From: Akkermansiaceae bacterium
Lineage (GTDB): Bacteria > Verrucomicrobiota > Verrucomicrobiia > Verrucomicrobiales > Akkermansiaceae
Direction: 5' to 3'
Assembly (NCBI GenBank): GCA_025457805.1
Contig: JALOTR010000051.1
Span: 1 to 9,887 of the forward strand
Length of the DNA stretch: 9,887 bases
Within the stretch, counting starts at the first letter, position 1, and every line of letters starts with the position of its first letter. Positions 8,184 to 9,887 of the stretch are shown piece after piece. Below the pieces are notes generated by a model, which ran no database searches, was not told the origin of the DNA, and saw only the letters and a list, made by a program, of their open reading frames with translations. Position numbers and translations under genes: made by a program.

Positions 8184-8250
8184 GCGCGGAGTCTGGGAAT
8201 CCGTGGACGGATTGACCAGTCCGGAATGGGGCCGTTTGAGCAGCATCGGG

Positions 8251-9609
8251 TCAAACGAGTTTGGGTTCCCAGCCGGCGCGATATTCGCGTTTGAGCATCG
8301 CTCCCACCTCCGGCAGACCGCGGGCAACCATGTTTGCAGAGTCCCAATCGATCTTCTTCGCAAGACGGACGGCGAGGTTTCCGGCCAGCACCATTTCGGT
8401 CAAAGGGCCGGCGTGATCCTCGAAGTTTGAGACCGGCTTGTCGCCCTCGCCCCGCACCGCGCGGCAGAGTTCCTGGGTCGGCCCACCCTTCACCCGCGGA
8501 TACACCTGTGGGATCGTCCTGGCCTTCTGCAGCAGGGTTTCAGGGAAAATGACGGGAGCCGTCCCACAGTATGCGTCGTTGAAGAAAATGATGCCTTCGG
8601 TGCCGATGAACACCTGGCCGAACTCGGGATTGAGCTCAAGCTCCATGGGTAGGCCAGGCGGACGGACGAAGTCCTTGTCGGTGTTGGGATTCGCCACGCC
8701 ATCCTGCCAAATGACTTTGACCGCCGCACGGCGGCCCTTGGCGGGAAATTGATAAACGAGGGTGGAGCGCTTCGGAGCGAAGGTCTCATCGAACTCGGAA
8801 ACCTTGCTCGCCTCGACGATGAAATCGCCTTTGAGGTCGAGAGCCCAAAATGCCGAATTCATGCAGTGGCAGCCGATGTCACCCAGTGCCCCGCAGCCAT
8901 AGTCCCAAAATCCACGCCACTTGAAGGGGTGGATGGCCGGGCTGTAGGGACGGTGGGTCGAACAGGTCCCCTGCCAGACATCCCAGTTGAGCGTTTCGGG
9001 CACCGGTGTGGCAGGCAGGAGAATGCCGGTGCCTTGGGGCCAGATTGGACGGTTGGTCCAGTAATGGACCTCTTTGACCTCGCCGATCAGTCCCGCTTCG
9101 ATCCACTCGCGAAGCAAACGGGTGCCTTGCATGGTGGCTCCCTGATTGCCCATCACGGTGAGCACGCCTTTATCTTTGGCGTAATTGGCAAGAGCGCGGG
9201 TTTCCCAAAGATTGTTGGACAGAGGTTTCTGCACCATCACCGGCTTGCCGTGCCGGATCGCCTCCACGGCGATGGGAAAGTGCATGTGGTCGGGAGTCGA
9301 GACGGTGACCACATCGATCTTGTCGGCAACCTCGGCGAACATTTCCCGGTAGTCCGAGAAAACACGGGCGTCAGGAAATTTGAGCATGGCCTTCTGCGCC
9401 TTGGTGCTGTCCACGTCGCATAGAAAGGCGATCCGGTTGCCGGCGGAGATTTCCGTGATATCGCTCCAACCCTTCCCGGCACAGCCGATTGCGGCGACGT
9501 TGAGAACCGCGGAGGGATTTTTTCCGAAAAGAAGATTGGGAGCCAGAAGTCCGCCCGTTACGGCCGTGGCGGATTTGATGAAGCTACGGCGGTTGATGGA
9601 AGAATGCAT
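8251..9609 (-). CDS. Tat-exported Gfo/Idh/MocA-family oxidoreductase
   Basis: A 452-residue NAD(P)-binding oxidoreductase of the Gfo/Idh/MocA family, whose members oxidise or reduce sugars and cyclitols or, in GH109, use bound NAD for glycoside cleavage. The N-terminus NRRSFIKSATAVTGG (6-20) is a twin-arginine signal, so the folded protein with cofactor is probably sent to the periplasm. The Rossmann fold shows VAAIGCAGKG (38-47), an acidic residue after the second strand (CDVDS, 64-68), TPDHMH (105-110) and QKPL (127-130) where cytoplasmic relatives usually have EKP. GDIGCH (243-248) is in the C-terminal domain, with His248 a candidate active-site residue. The ATG at 9607-9609 is chosen because the Tat motif follows at once. 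It is the first gene after the 122-nt gap and hairpin, and probably heads the operon. The substrate and direction of reaction cannot be read from sequence. Confidence 0.92.
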   Translation of the reverse strand: MHSSINRRSFIKSATAVTGGLLAPNLLFGKNPSAVLNVAAIGCAGKGWSDITEISAGNRIAFLCDVDSTKAQKAMLKFPDARVFSDYREMFAEVADKIDVVTVSTPDHMHFPIAVEAIRHGKPVMVQKPLSNNLWETRALANYAKDKGVLTVMGNQGATMQGTRLLREWIEAGLIGEVKEVHYWTNRPIWPQGTGILLPATPVPETLNWDVWQGTCSTHRPYSPAIHPFKWRGFWDYGCGALGDIGCHCMNSAFWALDLKGDFIVEASKVSEFDETFAPKRSTLVYQFPAKGRRAAVKVIWQDGVANPNTDKDFVRPPGLPMELELNPEFGQVFIGTEGIIFFNDAYCGTAPVIFPETLLQKARTIPQVYPRVKGGPTQELCRAVRGEGDKPVSNFEDHAGPLTEMVLAGNLAVRLAKKIDWDSANMVARGLPEVGAMLKREYRAGWEPKLV

Positions 9610-9633
9610 AAAATGATAAAAACGAGGTCATTC

Positions 9634-9665
9634 GGGAACCGCCGCCGATTTGGCTGGCGGCTCCC
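9634..9665 (-). terminator. Hairpin in the gap upstream of the oxidoreductase (likely terminator of the upstream gene)
   Basis: An inverted repeat pairs 9634-9643 with 9656-9665 and 9644-9646 with 9652-9654, leaving a 5-nt loop (9647-9651). Read as minus-strand RNA, the stem has 13 pairs with one G-U wobble and a single bulged A; read as plus-strand RNA the wobble becomes an A-C mismatch, which favours a minus-strand role. It lies about 65 nt downstream of the stop at 9732-9734, and a T-rich tract (GTTTTTATCATTTT) follows about 10 nt after the stem on the minus strand. This suits a rather loose terminator or attenuator. Because the stem ends only 24 nt before the oxidoreductase ATG, it could instead be a 5' leader structure. 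In the remaining 9666-9731 I see no convincing promoter. Confidence 0.55.
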
Positions 9666-9731
9666 TTTTGTCCTTCGGAGAAACCCATAACTCCAAAGGT
9701 TGATAAGGATGGAGGCAGTGATGGGTTGGGA

Positions 9732-9887
9732 TTATTGAGTCACTTTGAGACGGAGGAAGTTACTTGGCGGGGTGCCGGGAGTGAACGAGTAGGAAACCGT
9801 GGTCGAATTGTTCACATAACTTCCGCCACTCACTTCGCTCCAAGCATCAACGGTGCCGAGGTCGGTCGATTCCTCAATCGCATAAGT
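9732..9887 (-). CDS. C-terminus of an extracellular-type protein (partial, start beyond right edge)
   Basis: The last 51 codons and TAA stop (9732-9734) of a gene whose start lies outside the window. The visible residues begin TYAIEESTDLGTVDAWSEV and end FLRLKVTQ. The pattern of Ser/Thr/Gly-rich beta-strand-like sequence, an E-x-S-T-D-L block, an aromatic Trp and a closing F-x-R-L-x-V resembles C-terminal beta-sandwich modules on large secreted proteins of Verrucomicrobia, judged from memory of the family. The function of the main part cannot be known from here; a polysaccharide-binding or lyase protein would fit the neighbourhood, but that is speculation. The gene is on the same strand as the operon and is separated from it by 122 nt with a hairpin, so it is probably a separate transcription unit or an upstream part of the same locus. 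Confidence 0.75.
   Translation of the reverse strand, partial: TYAIEESTDLGTVDAWSEVSGGSYVNNSTTVSYSFTPGTPPSNFLRLKVTQ

Larger units (their letters stand above)
1..9609 (-). other. Predicted operon for sulfated-glycan use
   Basis: Seven genes run in one direction: oxidoreductase, LacI regulator, sulfatase A, symporter, GH99-like hydrolase, sulfatase B and sulfatase C. Gaps are 67 nt (or 4 nt with the alternative regulator start), 37, 7, 4, a 4-nt ATGA overlap, and 18 nt. No terminator-like hairpin was seen inside. The 37-nt gap between regulator and sulfatase A could hold a second promoter, although none is obvious. The operon continues past the left edge because sulfatase C is cut. Together the genes cover desulfation, glycan cleavage, sugar oxidation, import and sensing. 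Co-transcription is inferred from spacing only. Confidence 0.65.

Noticed and set aside
9637..9669. Hairpin as a plus-strand terminator because TTTT follows it
   Set aside because: No plus-strand gene exists to be terminated, the T-run is only four bases, and the stem pairs better in minus-strand RNA.

Overview
The window looks like a carbohydrate-degradation locus of a Gram-negative, moderately GC-rich bacterium. It is most likely from the Planctomycetota-Verrucomicrobiota-Chlamydiota group, with Verrucomicrobiota as the best guess. That guess rests on the gene mix: a Tat-exported Gfo/Idh/MocA oxidoreductase, several secreted S1 sulfatases, an SSS-type sodium symporter, a LacI regulator and no SusC/SusD. 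A secreted-protein C-terminus of a type common in Verrucomicrobia, and starts without Shine-Dalgarno sequences, point the same way. This is inference from gene content; there is no rRNA or other phylogenetic marker here.

Every supported gene lies on the minus strand, so transcription runs from high to low coordinates. From 9887 downward: the last 51 codons of an extracellular-type protein (9732-9887); a 122-nt gap holding a strong hairpin (9634-9665); a secreted Gfo/Idh/MocA oxidoreductase (8251-9609); a LacI-family regulator (7164-8183, possibly starting at 8246); sulfatase A (5414-7126); an SSS symporter (3439-5406); a GH99-like secreted glycosidase (2070-3434); sulfatase B (697-2073); and sulfatase C, cut by the left edge (1-678). 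Gaps from sulfatase A to sulfatase C are 7, 4, -4 (ATGA overlap) and 18 nt, and the gap between regulator and sulfatase A is 37 nt. Everything from 9609 to 1 can therefore be read as one operon that continues past the left edge. No stretch longer than 300 bases lacks a gene, and no RNA genes, insertion sequences, CRISPR arrays or other mobile elements were seen.

Proposed working model (inference): sulfated glycan or oligosaccharide enters the periplasm. Three different formylglycine-type sulfatases remove sulfate esters, the GH99-like enzyme cleaves the backbone or a side branch, and the symporter imports the released sugar with sodium. The Tat-exported oxidoreductase may oxidise a sugar outside the cytoplasm, and the LacI protein senses a breakdown product. 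The pairing of GH99-like hydrolase and sulfatases would suit a sulfated alpha-mannoside-type substrate, but the sequence alone does not fix the substrate.
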